This document shows positions 24,370 through 37,189 of a stretch of 64,000 nt of DNA, piece by piece. A program made the position numbers and the translations under genes. Source of the DNA: Adiantum capillus-veneris (Eukaryota > Streptophyta > Polypodiopsida > Polypodiales > Pteridaceae); the NCBI GenBank assembly GCA_014529385.2, contig CM043959.1, positions 12,524,809-12,588,808 of the forward strand, given 5' to 3'. Each line of letters opens with the position of its first letter. Positions within the stretch are counted from its first letter, which is position 1. The notes under the pieces were generated by a model. That model ran no database searches, was not told the origin of the DNA, and was given only the letters and a program-made list of their open reading frames with translations.

Positions 24370-24553
24370 ATGCTAGCTAGAATGGCTTAAGAGAGATTTG
24401 CTTTCAATCTAGCTTCCCTTTATTGCTCTAAATCTACTCCTTTTGAATATCACGTCTTGAGGTCAAGACTCGTTGAATAAATCTTTGAGGTCATTTGGGA
24501 TTGTTTGTACAACATGAAAACTTTATTTTTCTTATCTCTCTTCTCTCTCTCTC

Positions 24554-24558
<5 letters not shown>

Positions 24559-24650
<92 letters not shown>

Positions 24651-24675
24651 GTATGTATATACATACACACACATG
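24559..24675. repeat. TA microsatellite with GTAT/ACAC tail
   Basis: About 80 bases of TA, then GTAT tetramers (24638-24660), then TACATACACACACA. It is a compound repeat inside the inserted element. Confidence 0.95.
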
Positions 24676-25251
24676 TATAGATACATATATAACAAGCATG
24701 GTAAGAGATAGATGCTTCTTCTTTTGAATTCTCTCTCATGTTCTTTGCTATTCAAAACAAAGCTTTTAAATATTAATCTTGGTTTTAAGATCAAACATCA
24801 AGGAAATCGAGTTTATGCCCAAACTTAAGGTATTTACAGGGATTTTTTAACCAAAAAAGTTCCCAATTTTTTACCTTGAAAGTGAAGGCCACAAATTACA
24901 ATCGAGATCTGTTTGTTTAACTAGGGAATCTAAAGCACAATCATAGATATAGAAGAAGTCGTGCTCTCTCTATCACTCTACGTGTTTTGAGCTTGAAATA
25001 TTTTTATGCATCCATGTAATCACTCACACCCCTAGGGTTTTGTAGTTATCACATTATATATCGTAGAAAGATCGTAACCAATGTACTTGACAATGGAGCA
25101 CTATGAACATCATACAAAAAGAAACACATCATGACTTGAGAGTTGATATAACTAGAGAGATGGAGTTGAGCTAGATGCTTATCGATGCATACAAAAATCT
25201 GCTCGGGTTTGTCTTTGCTCGCAAAAACTCGCTCGGTGCATGGTAAGACTC

Positions 25252-25260
25252 TTAGTTCTT
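25252..25260. repeat. Right target-site duplication TTAGTTCTT
   Basis: Partner of 20999-21007. The SET-gene frame resumes here (serine codons, then NPRTQYIIPDAG). Confidence 0.75.
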
Positions 25261-26989
25261 CAAATCCAAGGACACAATACATAATACCAGATGCAGGACA
25301 CCTTGATCTAGATTTTGGAAGTGTGAGTCAATTGTCAGATGTCAAGTTTCTACAACTCAAGAAGGAGTGACAATCAAGCAATGCATTCAAAAGTATTGCA
25401 AACAAGATTTCAAGCTTATTGACATGTTCAGTGATGGCTACATAACAAAGTTGACTCAAGCAGAAAAGGAAGTGTTATGCCTTGTGGACAATATTGAAGA
25501 ACAAAAAAAGTTTAAAACAAGACTTTTGAGCTTTGCAAATCAGCATGACGATGTCAAAAAATGGACAAAACTTCAAAGTGATCAATTAGATCAGCCCATT
25601 GATGACCATGGAGTATCAAATACGGCAGGATCATCAACAAGTGAGACACCCATATTAATTACGGACTTTTTGAACCTCGAAGCAAATATGAGCTAAGCTT
25701 TTACACCCACTTGTCATGTAATTAAACTTTTTATTTTGAAATAAGTCTGATATCTTTTTTTAAACATGTAATGATAGTTTCATCATGTATATTGTCAAGT
25801 ATATTAATCATTGATTTAAGATCTTTGACTTTGTTTTTTTTCAAAAGTATCATGCAGTGAACCTTTTCTTAATATTATAAAATTGTAGGAAAGATAAATA
25901 AGTACTTATTACATCAATAATTTGAAGTAACATATCTACTAAAAAAAATTCAATGTAAATTGGCATACAAAAAATTGATTCTTTACTATGTTGAATTGAT
26001 ACTTCATGACATATAAAACTGAACTAAAACATATAGTCTACAATGTTTGACATTTTTTAACCAAAATATGTTAAACATTTTTTTTATTGCAGACTCAAAA
26101 ATGATAAGAGATATTAAAAGACAATGTCTTTCACATTATGTGTGGCATGATGATCCTCTTGGTATACAAACTTTTCCCATTCCAAAGGATAAAGCCTTTG
26201 AGATAAGTGGTATTATCTTTGAAGTAAGAGCTTCAAATAGACAAGGAGTTGGTTATGGGCTTTTTGTGCATACACATCTTCAAAAGGGTATGACTATTCT
26301 CCATTACGGTGGTGATAAGTATTTCCATGATACTTGGGATAAGCTGTGCAAGATATCTCCAAGGGCACCTAGGTACTCACTTCTGGAGGATCCAAATGTC
26401 AATTGTGTGGACGATGAGATATATATTGTTGGTGACATAGAAGATAGAAATCTGGTAATATATATAAATAGTACTCATGGTCTAAGTATGAGCCCAACTG
26501 TATGTTATACTTTTGATCCCAATTTTCCACCTTGGCATAAAGCCACCACAACACAAATTATCTTGGATAAATATGGCTATGTTTGTGTTGAAACCCTATG
26601 CCACATAGAAAGTGGTGAAGAGCTTCTTGCAGAATATGAATTTACATGACATCACACAAATCTCATGATAAAGTCCCTTATATAAAAGTTATTGATAATC
26701 TATTTGAAACCGACTCATTATTGAGTATGTATCATGATTAACGCCGTGAGTTGTGATGGCATTACCATGTTATGCAATGAATACTTGATTTCATACAGAA
26801 ATCTGTTTCTAAAGTAATATCCATAGAATTTCACAAGATTATTTTGATCTAGCATAATAATGCTCTATTTTAAATTTCATGTATCATGTTAAACATAATC
26901 CATACAAGAATTTGTATCTCATTGTACATATTTTATCAGAGCATAAACTTATGCAGTAGTTCATTTTGAATGCATTTTTTATTTTATAC

Positions 26990-29530
26990 CGTTAATAATA
27001 TCCCAATAGCGGATTTTGGATGTACCAAAACCCATGTAAAACTTGTTTAGAATAGCTAAACGTTAAGTAAAGGATGCACTTTTTCATCCATACCTTGCTC
27101 CATGTGCACTTTTTTCCCAAATTCAAAGTCCATCCTAAAAATGAAACAAGGTTAGAAAAGTTGAAGCTTAAAACCACAATAAACATATTACAGTGGACTA
27201 TAAGTTAGACAAGTGATGGAGATTGACACCAAATAATCCATGATACTTTAGGTTGAACAAGTGGTGGAGATTTAGACAATAACCCACGATACTTGTGGTT
27301 GGGCATATAATGAATCTTGAGAGCATTGAATCATTCACATTAGGGATGATATATCAAAGATAAGATAGAATCTTGTGGCCATGCAATGTGTCTATCTCAG
27401 CTATTTTTATGCTTCAATGGAGCCTATCTTGGACAAGTGGTGGAACTAGTGACTCTCTACACTTGAATGGGACATAGCTTGGACAAGTGGAGAACCTTAT
27501 GGATCTCTATGCTTCAATAGAGCATAGATCTGGTTAGTGATGGATCTTATGGTCCCCTATGCTTGAATGGAGCATAGCTCGGACAATTGGTGGACCTTAT
27601 GCCTCTCTATGCTTCAATAGACCATAGACTGAACAAATGGTGGAACTTGTGGATCTCTATGGTCAATTGTAGCTTAGCTTGGATAAGTGGTGGACCTTGT
27701 GGTTGTATATGCTTCAATAGAGCATAGTTTGGACAAGTGGTAAACCTTATGGTCCTCTATGATTAAATGGAGCATAGCTTGGTCACATGGTGGAACTTAT
27801 GTTTCTATATGTTTCAATAGAGCTTAGATCGGTGGACATTGTGTCTCTCTATGATTGAATAGAGTAGAGCTTGGACGAGTGGTAGAGCTCATGAATCTCT
27901 ATGCTTGAGTAAATCATAGATTGGACAAGTGGTGGTGACTATATGGTTCTCTATTCTTGAATGAATCATAGCTTTGAGAAGTAGTAGAACTTATGCTTGA
28001 ATGATCCTCTATGATCGAATGGAGCATAGCTTGGACAAGTGGTAGAAATTATGGTTCTCTATGCTTCAATAGAGCCTAGATTTAGTGGTGGACCTTGTGG
28101 CTCTCTATGCTATAATGGCACTTTTCTTGGACACGTGGTGGACCTTGTGAATACCTATGGTGGAATGGAGCATATCTTGAACAAGTGTTCAATTTAATGG
28201 CTCTCTATGCTTCAATAGAGCATAAATTGGACAAGTGGTGGACCTTATGGTCCTCTATGCTTTAATGGAGCATAGCTTAAACAAGTGGTGGACCTTATGG
28301 ATCTCTGTCTTTCAATAGAGAAAGATTGGACACTTGGTGAACCTTGTATCTTTCTATGCTTGAATGGGTTAGTTCCTTGGACAAGTGGTGGATCTTATGT
28401 CTCTATACCCTTGAATATATCATAGACTAGACAAGTGATGGACCTTGTGTTTTTCTATGATTGTATCGATCTTAGCTTGGACAAGTGGTGGGTCTTGTGG
28501 CTCTCTATACTTGAATGGAGCATAGATTGGACAAGTGGTTGACCTCATGGCTCTCTGTGCTTGAATAGAGCATAGAATGGGACCTTATGGTCCTCTAGGG
28601 CATATATTATACAAGTGGTGGATCTTATGGTCCTCTATAACTCAATAGATCTTGGCTTGGACAAGTGGAATGGAAAGGTAGTAAATCTATGATGCATTTT
28701 TCCTCTTACACCACCATGTTTAGAATGGTCTTGTGATGGATCTTGGATGCACCAAGCCTTCCTTAATTTGTTTCAAAAGGGCAAGTACTAAATACAAGAT
28801 GCACTTTTCCTTCTCACTCCTTGCTCAAAGTGGCTTGGTGGTGGATTAAGATGTCCCTTACTCTTCAACAAGAACTTGAAATTAAAATCTCCAAGTGATG
28901 CATCTAAGAAAAAATATGTGTTCTATAACTTTTTAGAATGGACAAGTGGTAGATCTAAAATGCAACAAAGCTTCTATAAGTTGTTTAAAATGGTCACTTA
29001 TTGTGGATCAAGGATGTGATAAATGGTGGATCTTGGATGGATGGACACTTCAACAACTATGATTGAATATTTGATTGAGCTAGTATCTACTCTTCCATGA
29101 TTGAGCTATGATTTCTAGATTGGCCAAGTGGTGGATCTAAGATGAGTCCTAGTCTTCCACAGCTTGGTTTGATTCAATACATAGGATGCACACCACCATT
29201 AAAAACATCATTAGGACAACTTTGATTTGATTTAAAATGCATCCTTTATTGCACAAACTATATATAATGAGAAGATGGTGGATTAAGGATGCATTTCCCC
29301 TTTTGTACTATGTTTAGAATGACCAAGTGGTGGATCTAGGATGCACCAAACCTTCTTATATATTTTTTGAAAAATCCAAGCACTAAATAGAGGATGATTA
29401 GCTTTCCCCTCCAAAACTTGCTTAAGGTGGCGTGATTGTGGATTGCAAATTTTCTTTCTCACCTCCAAGAACTTGTCTAGATTGGTCAAGTGGTGCATCA
29501 AAGATGCACCCATCCTTACAAAACTTATTT
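26990..29530. repeat. Degenerate ~62-bp minisatellite array A
   Basis: More than twenty diverged units contain GGACAAGTGGTGGACCTTATG and CTCTATGCTTCAATAGAGCA; the latter can form a small hairpin (CTCTAT/ATAGAG). The dense part is 27240-28690. Flanking parts (26990-27190, 28690-28860, 29280-29440) share a second motif around GGATGCACTTTT, suggesting a higher-order repeat. It lies between the SET exon and the first FCP1-like gene. No open reading frame persists through the units. Confidence 0.8.
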
Positions 29531-29811
29531 AATAGTATTGATTGAATGGATAGTGTTACGAATATCTAGGATCTACTAAGGTTATAGCCTTAGTCTTTTT
29601 CAAGTACGTAAGTAACAAAATTAAAATACTTAGATTTTGGATAGATTTACCCTCTAAGTATTTTTCTTTCTTGCATAATAGACATGGAGCAGTAATGTTT
29701 GAGAAAAAGTGATGATTATGTGGATGTCAATAATCATGTCAAAATATCTTTCTTGTTAATATGTCATCGTGTAGGAGGCTATTGTGTGATCTTTCATTGT
29801 TTTTTGCTTAG

Positions 29812-30990
29812 ATCCAAGGATTGAGGGTGGGATAGATAAGGAATGGTTCAATCCAGCAGCAAATAATGAGAGCCTTCCACATGTATCCACAAAGGTCTCA
29901 CTTGAAGAATTGAATCCAATTACTGATACTCAAGTGCAAATACCTGAGGCCTCTTTGCTTCATCTTTCATCGAAGGAAGCCATGGGTGAAAACTTTCAAT
30001 CTATAAAAGCTGTGCAAGAGAGTGTTGTTGATGCAACTACTTTGGTTTCATCAAATCCCAACAAATCCATGTTGACATTAATATTGGACTTTAATGGTCT
30101 ACTATTGAAACAAAGTCAACAAACATCAACTATTCATGAATCTATTCAATATGATTCATGAAGGCATATTGTGTTACGGCTAGGGTGCATCCACTTTTTA
30201 AAGACCATATTGAACAGATTCAATGTTGGGTTTGGTCAATAGCTAGAGAAGATAATGTTTACCAGACGTTGAGAACACTTAAAGCACTACAGAGGAGATA
30301 TTTTCATTTTTTGTAATTTGGTCTCACTAAATCTTGCTATGTTCCCGAAGGAGTGCAATTATTTAGACCAAACAATCCTCAAGTTTCAGCTATGTTTAAG
30401 CCATTGGCAAAAATATCTGCATGCTTTGAATGTGATCCACACAGAACAATTCTTGTTGATAACTCTCCATACAAATGTTGTGTTTCACCTACAAATAATT
30501 GCATATTTCCTTCAAATTTTGATGAAGAAATTATGGTTGATAATGTTCTCATAGAAGAGTCGATCCCATACTTGTTGCAACTTGACGAGAGCAAAGACGT
30601 GCATGAGTTCATTGACTCTTATCGTTATGGACAAGCCCCATTTTCCAATGACAACGAATACAAAGGTCTCATGGACTATTGGAAAGATCAAAACTCAAGA
30701 TGGTCGCAAAAGGAGATAACCACAAATAAGCTACCAATGTTTGAGAAGCTAGGAGACCTTTTTGGCAAGCAGGAGGAGTTAACTAATCCGAGCAGGGAAA
30801 GGAGATTAGAAGGAATGAAATAGTAGAAATAATGGAAAAAGAAAAAACCAAAATTGATATGATGAAGGGAGCACAATTAAAATCCTTAGCAAGGAAGGTG
30901 GGGTTGTGCCACACCATTATTGAAGACTGTAACAGCTAAGGCTTTTGTGAAAAAGCTACTAAATGAGCATAATCTTCTCAAAAAACACTA
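29812..30990 (+). pseudogene. FCP1/NIF-type phosphatase-like gene 1
   Basis: An acceptor TTTTTTGCTTAG precedes an exon at 29812 with a leader of about 85 codons, then LTLILDFNGLLL (near 30073-30108), the position of the HAD-phosphatase D-x-D-x-T motif. After a frameshift at 30161 a second frame runs 30164-30823 with one stop near 30314. It contains WVWSIAREDNV, then FKPLAKI, ILVDNSPYKCCVSP and YRYGQAPFS, in the order expected for an FCP1 homology domain. A further shift leads to a charged tail to about 30990. The family dephosphorylates Ser/Thr, classically on the RNA polymerase II tail. Here the second motif-I Asp is Asn and the next residue Gly, as in a plant subgroup that may be inactive. 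Confidence 0.6.
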
Positions 30991-31619
30991 AGGTACTACT
31001 CACTAGAAATCATATTGAATTTTCAATAAATACGTACTTTTGCAAATGATATTTGTATTTTGATTCAAAACACTCACCTTATCATGGTTTCATGCATATT
31101 TCATCCAAATTATTCTTTAAAGGAGTATTTCATAGGGAATTTGGACCATTTCATTCAGATGAAAGAAGAAACCTCTAAGAGCAGCTAGGGGTTACTTTGT
31201 AAAATTTTGTGTCTTTGTGATCTAAAAACAATTCACACAAAGATTATCATTCTGTGTTTGATTTTTTCTTGATATTAAATCATTGGTTTTTAGACCAATT
31301 GTATCAATTGACTTGGAGAGCTTTCAAGTTTACGTATGTATTGACAAATTGCCCTACTTTTATAATCACATGGTATTTTAGTATTGTGATACCAATTTAA
31401 TATTCTTTTGGATGTCTATAGTGATCAATTGTTGAATGCTAAAACCATCAATTTTGTTTTAACGTTTAAAAATGAATATCAACCAAATGTTTTGTATTTC
31501 TTTTCAGAGCCAAAAGAAAGAAATATGTTGTTTTTAGAGTGGAATAATTCATTTGAAAGAGAAAATTCTTCTATTCAACCTTTTATGGGCCTCATCGAAG
31601 CCATCAACCACCCTCTACT

Positions 31620-32280
31620 CAGTTACTACTTACCTTGAAGCAACAATGGAGGGTTCTTATCTTAGATATAGAGGGTTTACTACTTCATTCAGTTGAAATG
31701 CGACACGGTGATATTGTTCCATCATGGGCCAAGCACATGCGAATTGTCAATGATAAAGATGAAGTTTATCATGTGGTGCGGCGTGATGCAGAAGCTTTCT
31801 TGGACTTTTGTTTTGATTATTTTGAACCTTCGATATGGAGTTGCTATAACATAACCAAATCTCAACATATACTTGAGATGTGCTTTCCTAGGCATTGTTC
31901 AAAGCTCAAGATGTTTATGAGCAATAAGCATTGTCAAAATCCAAATATCATGATTGGATATAAAAGAGTTCATCATAAGAATGACTTTGGTTTGGGGGAT
32001 GTTTGAGGACATACATGCTAGCAACACATTAATTTTTTATGATACTCCATATAGAGTGATGTGGAATATGCCAAGAACTTCCAAAATATTGGAGACAAAC
32101 ACCTGAACAACTTCAATGCTTCTTAGAAGACACAATAGCTCCATGGTTAGTGGGATGGTTGTGTGCAAGAAACAAGAGGAGTTATACTTCCAATACAATT
32201 GTGAACAAGGTAGAGGATCCTGAGACAACTTATGTCATGAATGTCTACTTGTCAAGAAGACAATGTTGAGAGTCACATGT
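31620..32280 (+). pseudogene. FCP1/NIF-type phosphatase-like gene 2
   Basis: The frame from 31635 reads RVLILDIEGLLL (motif I, with Asp-x-Glu-Gly instead of Asp-x-Asp), then VVRRDAEAFLDFCFDYFEPSIWS, split here as VVRRDAEAFLDF and CFDYFEPSIWS, the usual phosphatase core. The frame shifts near 31990 to SNTLIFYDTPYRVMWN (motif III region) and shifts again near 32085 to WRQTPEQLQCFLEDTIAPWL and a basic stretch ending at TGA near 32268. An upstream piece at 31408-31630 may be a degraded earlier exon. It lies 0.6 kb downstream of gene 1 on the same strand and looks like a paralogue rather than the other half of one gene, since both have motif I and motif III. Confidence 0.55.
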
Positions 32281-32299
32281 TGAAGTTGTTTGGCAAGAA

Positions 32300-33780
32300 T
32301 GTAGTGAAAGAGATATCAATTGTACATAGAACCACATATCAATTAGAACTGGCTCATTGTAAATTGTTATTCAAGGTGAATATAAATTGTACATTTATCT
32401 TTTATTCAACCATATATCACATTATTTTTTTCTATTTGAAGTGTACCCTATTCATTGTAAGGGGACTTCTATTCAATCTAATGTGTTTCACATGGAGTGC
32501 ACCTTAACATTTGGGGGACTCATGGAGTGCATCCTTCTTAAGGGTGCTCTTTTTCTTGTTGCTTTGAGTAGAGAATTATCTATATTGTGCTCATATCTTG
32601 TGTAAATGGATTCACTATAAATATTTAGGCCTTGTTGTAACTTGGATGTTTCCACAAAGTTCACCCTAGTGAAAGGGGACTTCTTTCTTAAAGGAGTGAA
32701 TTCTAATTGAAGGATACAAATTTTTCTTTGTATTTTTAGTTTGGAATGTGATCACTACTTTTGTTGACAATTTATAAATGTGTTTAGTCAAGAGAACCCT
32801 TTTTGCTTCAAGACACAAGTACGGCATGAACAACATTCTTTTTTCTTCAAAACATGAGTACAACTTCTTATGCTGGGTCAATGGGTGGTATATAATGTTA
32901 TGTACTCAATATAAGTTGTATCAATAGAAGACCTCTTTTTTTATACTCATTCAATAAAAAACATATTCACCGAACAATGTTGTTGTCATATTAGCATGGA
33001 GATTCATACAAGAATATGACATGTTGTTGTGATATTGCCATGGGAATTCATATGCATGTATTCATCCACAAATAAAATATTTCTTATTTAAATTAAACAA
33101 CTTTGAAAAATATGCAGCATAACCCATTCATTTAGAAAATAATATCAAAATCGCAACTCTTTATCATAAAATCCATCATTGACATTAGTTTAATTCTTCT
33201 TCTTTAAGACTTGTGTTTTCCAAATATGTTTAATGATAAGAACAATGTAATAAACACAAGAGCTTTACATTTATTATAGTTGCAAATAGATTGAAATTTT
33301 CTTTATAGCAACAATTTTTTTCTTGTAAATACACATAGAATAGCATTGACACAAGTAGCATGAAATTGATTGAATAGTTTGGAATGGCCAAGTGGTGGAT
33401 TTAAAAACCCCTTTGTTATAAAATGTATAAAATTAGGATGACTTAACATAAGAGTAGCTGAATACCTAAATGTCTTATCCTCATGAACATGTTCGAAAGA
33501 ATACATTTATGTGCATAAAGTGGCGTATCACATGGTATTCTAGAATGTAATATATGTGATTTTGACACTTCTTGATGTAGCTCAAGAAATATCTAAAAAA
33601 GAAAAGTGAAAGTGATATCTTAAATAAAATTCAATTTTTTTGTTTGTTAATGGTCAAATTGGCTATATTCATAAAAATTGAAAGTGATCATTAGTCTTGG
33701 GAATGGGTTTTTTCTCACTGGAAACCTTATTTATTTAAATAGAAAACAACTTAGAAATATATATAGGTACTCATTTTAAC
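32300..33780. other. AT-rich stretch, no gene seen
   Basis: No family signature on either strand. One isolated array-A-like unit (CCAAGTGGTGGATT) lies near 33387. Confidence 0.5.
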
Positions 33781-33789
33781 ATATCACTT

Positions 33790-34160
33790 TGAGTGTAGCT
33801 TGGACAAGAAGTTGACTTTGTATTCCTCCATAGGTTAAGGGAACCTAGCTTGGACAAGTGGTGGGATTTATATTCCTCCAAGGGAGCCTAGCTTAGAAAA
33901 GTGCACATGAAACCAACTCTCTTATGATGCAACCAATCATATGATACATGTTTTATGTATGCTTCATGCCTCAATTGAAGCAATCATAAAGTTAGCAATG
34001 GACTTTGCTTGGATGAGTTTGAATGTCATAGAAAAGTAGGTTGGTTTCCTCAATTTGGGTCCTAGCTTGGACAAATGGTGGACCTTGAATAAGTTTAGGT
34101 ACTCATTTTGAACTTAGATTGGATAAGTGGTGGGCCTTGAGAATTCACCTTGAGATAAAT
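33790..34160. repeat. Outlying units of array A
   Basis: Four to five further units with CTAGCTTGGACAAGTGGTGG, separated from the main array by the two FCP1-like genes. They show that the satellite seeds several sites in this locus. Confidence 0.65.
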
Positions 34161-34423
34161 CATAGGTAGGACAATAAGGCATACACAATGATAATAAGTG
34201 GAATGCACTAGTATCTTAATGGTTCAATTGACTAAAACCATAAAATTTTATGTCCAATTTTGTTCTCAATGTGTAATCTACATGCGTAAATTGGAATGTG
34301 ACCTTAAGCAAATTGATGTCTTCGACAAAAATCTCATTACTTTATACGTGATATGTTGAAAGTTGTCCAACCTAGGAATTGAGATTTTTTCACTTTACCT
34401 AATTTAGTCTTAGATCTCAACTA

Positions 34424-35080
34424 TGCTTGTCAAGAGAAACTTTTATCTTCAAGGACAACAACAAAGCTCCATTAAACAATGCGAAGTCAAAGAATGGCAT
34501 ACAAAAACAATTGATAAGCAATGACAAATTCAACAAGAGAGCTATCAACAACAATCATAAGGAGCTCACACAATGTTTCAAAGTTGGTGAAATATTATAG
34601 AGGACTCACATTGTAGTGAAACCCAAGGGCAAGATCCATCATAAAGTCAACTACCCAAAGAGGCTCACTTTCCAAAAAGACAGGCAACACAAATAGCCAT
34701 CTTCACTGCCAAACATGGCAACAAAAAGGAAAATGCACAACAAAATGCAAAATTGCCTCAACAATAGAAGCCTAACTCGTGTATCAACCAAAACACAGCA
34801 AATAGAAACCACACAAGGAAGGGAGGAGTGTAATCAAGCCTTAAAGACAACCCTAACAACCAGATTTCACATGGTCATGTCAAAGGATGACACGAGCTAA
34901 GAAAGGTGGTGTTTGGCCAATTTAGAATACGAGCACCCACCTAGCTGGACACCAATTTTTAATATATTTGTACTCTATTATTTTTCTAAGCTACTGTAGC
35001 TATACTATGTGTAGATCTTGATTCCAGAGTAGCAAATCTATTTTATGAGTTATAACTCTTTCATGATATTTATACAGGCC
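34424..35080 (+). mobile_element. 3' end of an old LTR element (family A), uninterrupted copy
   Basis: From AAGAGAAACTTTTATCTTC onward this aligns by eye with the complement of 59590-59219 and then 56109-55740, i.e. with the sequence on both sides of the copia insertion at 56110-59218. A purine-rich AGAAAGGTGG followed by TGTTTGGCCAATTT at 34910 marks the start of the LTR. The LTR probably continues past 35080 (TATAAAGTATAA near 35121), but its end is not defined. The open frame 34715-34900 matches by chance of homology and is not evidence of a gene. Confidence 0.65.
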
Positions 35081-35750
35081 CATATGAACCTCGCCACTAG
35101 CCATTTAGAAATCCCTAGGTATAAAGTATAATAGCTTTAGTATGAAAGGAGTCTTATTTTTTGGAGAACGAAAGGATCTCTAGTATGTGTGCTCAAGCGG
35201 CCAAGAAAATCTAACTTGCAATCAACTTTTCTGATGATTGGGTAATCCTATTTCAATTCCAAAACTTGCATTGTGTTCCTTGTCTCTTGTACTTTCATTT
35301 GAGTGTAAGCATTGCCAGTTCTATTAAAGTTTGTTGCTAAGTCTTTCTTAGTTTTATCTTCAGCTTTGAGCACTTAAAACTCCATTTTATATTGTTTTGA
35401 TGATAGGAGAGTGATATTAGACATTAGTAAGACTTGTTTGAATGCTTTTGTTGTAGTTTTTATGACTTGATTCACAATGGATCATGATTTTGTACCTTGT
35501 TAGACTACTATTAGATTGTGTAGGCTTGTTCCCTAAGACTAGTACAGCTTCCCCTAAAGTTTTGTGGCTATCCTAGTATGAAACCATGTGATGACTGAAA
35601 GCGGTGAGATAGGACATAGAAAAATTTTCTTATCACATTGCAGTGATAATTAGATTGTAGAGGCTAATTACATTGCTTGTTAGGTTCACTTCTTGAAGAT
35701 TAACACCCTCAAAGAGTCTCTGTGTCCCATTCGAGTCATTTCCTTGAGTA

Positions 35751-36330
35751 TTGATTGAGTATATTAATGCCAAAGAGCTATGCTATGGATGTCCATTGCA
35801 GCAACCCACTATCACACTAAGAAGTAGTGAAGCACATCTTGAGATGTCTAAAAGATATGGCATACAAGGGCTACGCTTTGGGAATAGTGATGCATCCATT
35901 GTGGGTTATATAGGTACAAATTATGTGGGTTGTGTGGATATTCAAAGATCAACATTTGGCTATGTTTTCCTATTTTTTGGACTAGCCGTGTCATGGAGAT
36001 CATGTATCTAGGATTGTGCATCATCTTCCACCATAGAGGTAGAGTATGTGGTATATTTTAATGTTGACAAAAAAGCTATGTGGTTAGCTGCCTAGTGGGA
36101 GATCTTGGTATTACTCAAACACCAATGGTGCATTATGATAAGAGTGCAATTGAGTTAGCAAAGAACTCCATATTTCACTCCAAGCTAAAACACGTAGAAT
36201 TCCGTTATCATGGGATATGGGACATATTGGCTAGCTAGTGCATTGATCTAGTCAAGGTTCATACCGATGACAACCCTGCAGATGCTCTTAGGAAGAGCCT
36301 ACTCATTGAGTGTTTTGCACATTGCATAGG
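35751..36330 (+). pseudogene. Ty1-copia RNase H fragment
   Basis: The frame 35751-36011 reads HLEMSKRYGIQGLRFG, then CVDIQRSTFGYVFLFFG and AVSWRS, then past a stop SSSTIEVEYV. After a shift it reads IFHSKLKHVEFRYH and VHTDDNPADALRKSL. These are the hallmark motifs of the copia RNase H domain in order. The catalytic Asp expected in the G-Y-x-D-A-D-Y motif is lost (GYIGTNY). Only the pol C-terminus survives; a polypurine tract and LTR start follow. Confidence 0.8.
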
Positions 36331-36420
36331 GATAATGGGTGTAGGGTGAATCCACTTGAATGCTCCCTTTTTGTATAGATGTACATACTTATACATATAG
36401 CCACTTGAGCCACGTTGTCC

Positions 36421-36660
36421 TTCAAGGGGGAGATTGTTAAGGTTCAAGACAATTGATTGGACATTGACCATACTGACATTATCGATTCTTCGGCAATATA
36501 TAACAATAAGGGGAGGTGAGGGGATAATCTTCATGTAGAGATCCACCAAAAAACTATGTGCAATGATCTCCTCCCTCACCCACACTCGCACCGCATGTGC
36601 ACTCACACAAAATATAACACAAGAAGAATGAAAGATCCACCACTAAGATTCTTCATATAC
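36421..36660 (+). mobile_element. Polypurine tract and 3' LTR start of the same copia remnant
   Basis: TTCAAGGGGGAGAT then TGTTAAGG at 36435 is the usual polypurine tract and LTR start, about 100 bases after the RNase H end. The LTR end is undefined; the next 30-50 bases merge into an oppositely oriented copia fragment. Confidence 0.6.
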
Positions 36661-36679
36661 ATGTAGTGCTTCTCTTGAA

Positions 36680-37110
36680 TCCTTTTATATCCATGAGATT
36701 CCATAAACTATCAACCTTTGGATAGCATTTCCTAGATCCTTGCTTAAGCCATGAAGTTGTTTTTTGAGTCTACATGCAAGGTCTTCTCTGCTTGGATTAG
36801 TCATCTTGAAAAATGTATGAGGTATGAGCCGTCTTAGAAACATCATGAGCCTTACAAGGCTCAACAACATTGACTTGTTGAGCCTTACAAGGCTCAACAA
36901 CATTGACTTATTCAAGCTTTGTCTTGCCCTTTGCATCACTACTAAACTTCATACTCTCTTGAGACTTCTTGTCTCTTTATGCAACACCACAATCGTTCTT
37001 CACATGCCCTTTCTTATGAAAACAATAGCACTCAACATTACGCATAGAACCGTAAGACTTGATGAGAATCCTTGTGATCCTTAGACTTGGCACATCATAA
37101 GTGCAACCTC
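36680..37110 (-). pseudogene. Ty1-copia fragment: RT piece and zinc-knuckle piece
   Basis: On the minus strand 36830-36690 reads REDLACRLKKQLHGLSKDL, equivalent to the copia RT motif C-x-L-x-K-S-L-Y-G-L-K-Q. At about 37060-36985 it reads VECYCFHKKGHVKNDC, a Gag zinc knuckle (CCHC) with its second Cys displaced. Protease and integrase between them are missing. A 187-bp direct repeat (CATACTCTCT...CTTTATGCAAC at 36950 and 37137) shows local duplication. Confidence 0.55.
36847..36912. repeat. 33-bp tandem repeat with perfect hairpin
   Basis: Two units of GAGCCTTACAAGGCTCAACA plus a short tail. Where they join, TTGTTGAGCCTT (36875-36886) pairs perfectly with AAGGCTCAACAA (36889-36900). Confidence 0.9.
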
Positions 37111-37189
37111 TCTCTTTGCAAGATTGTGCACATAATCATACTCTCTCGAGACTTCTTGTCTCTTTATGCAACCACCAATCATAGATTTC

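Noticed and set aside
36259-36606. 115-codon minus-strand frame
   Set aside because: Antisense to the copia RNase H end and the LTR start; no independent support.
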